From Marinobacterium rhizophilum (GTDB lineage Bacteria > Pseudomonadota > Gammaproteobacteria > Pseudomonadales > Balneatricaceae): a DNA stretch of 64,000 nucleotides. Positions 63,467 to 64,000 of this stretch are shown here, in pieces (position 1 is the stretch's first letter; every line of letters starts with the position of its first letter). The notes under the pieces are model-generated. The model had not been told where the DNA came from. It saw only the letters and a list, made by a program, of their open reading frames with translations, and searched no databases. The stretch lies in the NCBI RefSeq assembly GCF_024397915.1, contig NZ_CP073347.1:4650001-4714000 (forward strand). Direction: 5' to 3'. A program made the translations under genes and the position numbers.

Positions 63467-64000
63467 GTATATCCATCGTATTTCTGAGTTTTTCCGCCAT
63501 GCTGGGCCTGCTGCTGCTGGGCTTGCCCATTGCCGTTACCATGGCGCTGGTGGGCATGATCGGTGGCGGCATCGCCTTCGGCTGGCCCTTTCTGGAGTCC
63601 ACCGGCGCGGTGGTCTGGAGTGTGCACAACGAGAATATCCTGACCGCCATTCCGCTGTTCGTGCTGCTGGGGGAGCTGATGCTGCGCAGCGGCATCGCCG
63701 ATCGCATGTACGTGGCCATGGCGGCCTGGCTGGGGCGCCTGCCCGGCGGGCTGGTGCACACCAATATCGGCTGCTGCGCGCTCTTTGCCGCCACCTCGGG
63801 CTCCTCGGTGGCCACCGCCGCGACCATCGGTACCGTGGCACTGCCGACGCTGGAAGAACGCAAGTACTCCATGAAACAGGCGCTGGGCAGCCTGGCCGCC
63901 GGCGGCACCCTGGGCATCCTGATCCCGCCGAGTGTCAACATGCTGATCTACGGCTCCCTGACCAACAACTCCATCGGCAAGCTGTTTATGGCGGGCCTGG
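63463..64000 (+). CDS. TRAP transporter large permease (DctM), system 5, cut by window end
   Basis: The first 179 codons are visible. The start overlaps the DctQ stop by four bases (AAATGA). DctM blocks are TNIGCCALFAATSGSSVATA and SLAAGGTLGILIPPSVNMLI. Continues beyond 64000. Confidence 0.93.
   Translation, partial: MSISIVFLSFSAMLGLLLLGLPIAVTMALVGMIGGGIAFGWPFLESTGAVVWSVHNENILTAIPLFVLLGELMLRSGIADRMYVAMAAWLGRLPGGLVHTNIGCCALFAATSGSSVATAATIGTVALPTLEERKYSMKQALGSLAAGGTLGILIPPSVNMLIYGSLTNNSIGKLFMAGL

Overview
The window is high-GC DNA from a gammaproteobacterium, most likely a marine heterotroph of the Oceanospirillales/Pseudomonadales type. The evidence is the housekeeping set (valS, holC-pepA divergent from lptFG, prfB-lysS, ung, gloA), the NhaD and BCCT transporters, and the large number of TRAP transporters. 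The genus cannot be fixed from the sequence alone. No rRNA, tRNA, CRISPR array, phage gene or transposase was seen.

Layout. 1-4820: the 3' end of an aldehyde dehydrogenase, a BCCT transporter, an aldo/keto reductase and a convergent LysR regulator. 5021-27104: mostly core genes. On the minus strand are valS, a MacAB-like export operon (adaptor, ATPase, two permeases and a 47-codon permease relic), and holC-pepA. lptF-lptG diverge from pepA. An RDD membrane protein, a Sel1 protein, gloA, a phasin, a flavodoxin, MFS-nhaD, prfB-lysS, a small membrane protein and ung follow. 27285-34407: a GntR regulator and two tandem TRAP operons on the minus strand, separated by an AT-rich spacer. 34833-48585: a plus-strand catabolic region. 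Its first operon holds a racemase-like protein, an amidase and a TRAP set. A minus-strand GntR regulator with two winged-helix domains follows. The second operon holds an NCS1 permease, an amidase, a polysaccharide-deacetylase-fold hydrolase, a small MCGLCG protein, a CobW-family GTPase and a PotD-like binding protein. 48595-55988: LysR divergent from an Old Yellow Enzyme, a GntR/FCD regulator, a fourth TRAP set and an arylmalonate-decarboxylase-like protein. 55995-57270: a five-fold 218-bp repeat array. 57371-64000: a BASS transporter, then dihydropyrimidinase/hydantoinase, a class V aminotransferase and a fifth TRAP set cut by the window edge.

How it works together. The right half looks like an island for uptake and breakdown of cyclic ureides, amides and small carboxylates. 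Five TRAP systems, one NCS1 permease and one BASS carrier would import substrates. Hydantoinase, two amidases, a deacetylase-fold hydrolase, two Asp/Glu-racemase-superfamily proteins and a PLP aminotransferase would process them. An 11-bp AT-rich site (AATTCATAATT or close variants) recurs only in the promoter regions of the racemase operon, the GntR/FCD gene, the fourth TRAP operon and the hydantoinase operon among the regions I inspected. This suggests one regulator ties these units together. The substrate is inference, not shown.

The window also carries unusual repeat structure. There are four low-complexity loci built from two repeat families, a tandem triplication across a gene end and the next gene start, and the 218-bp double-hairpin array.
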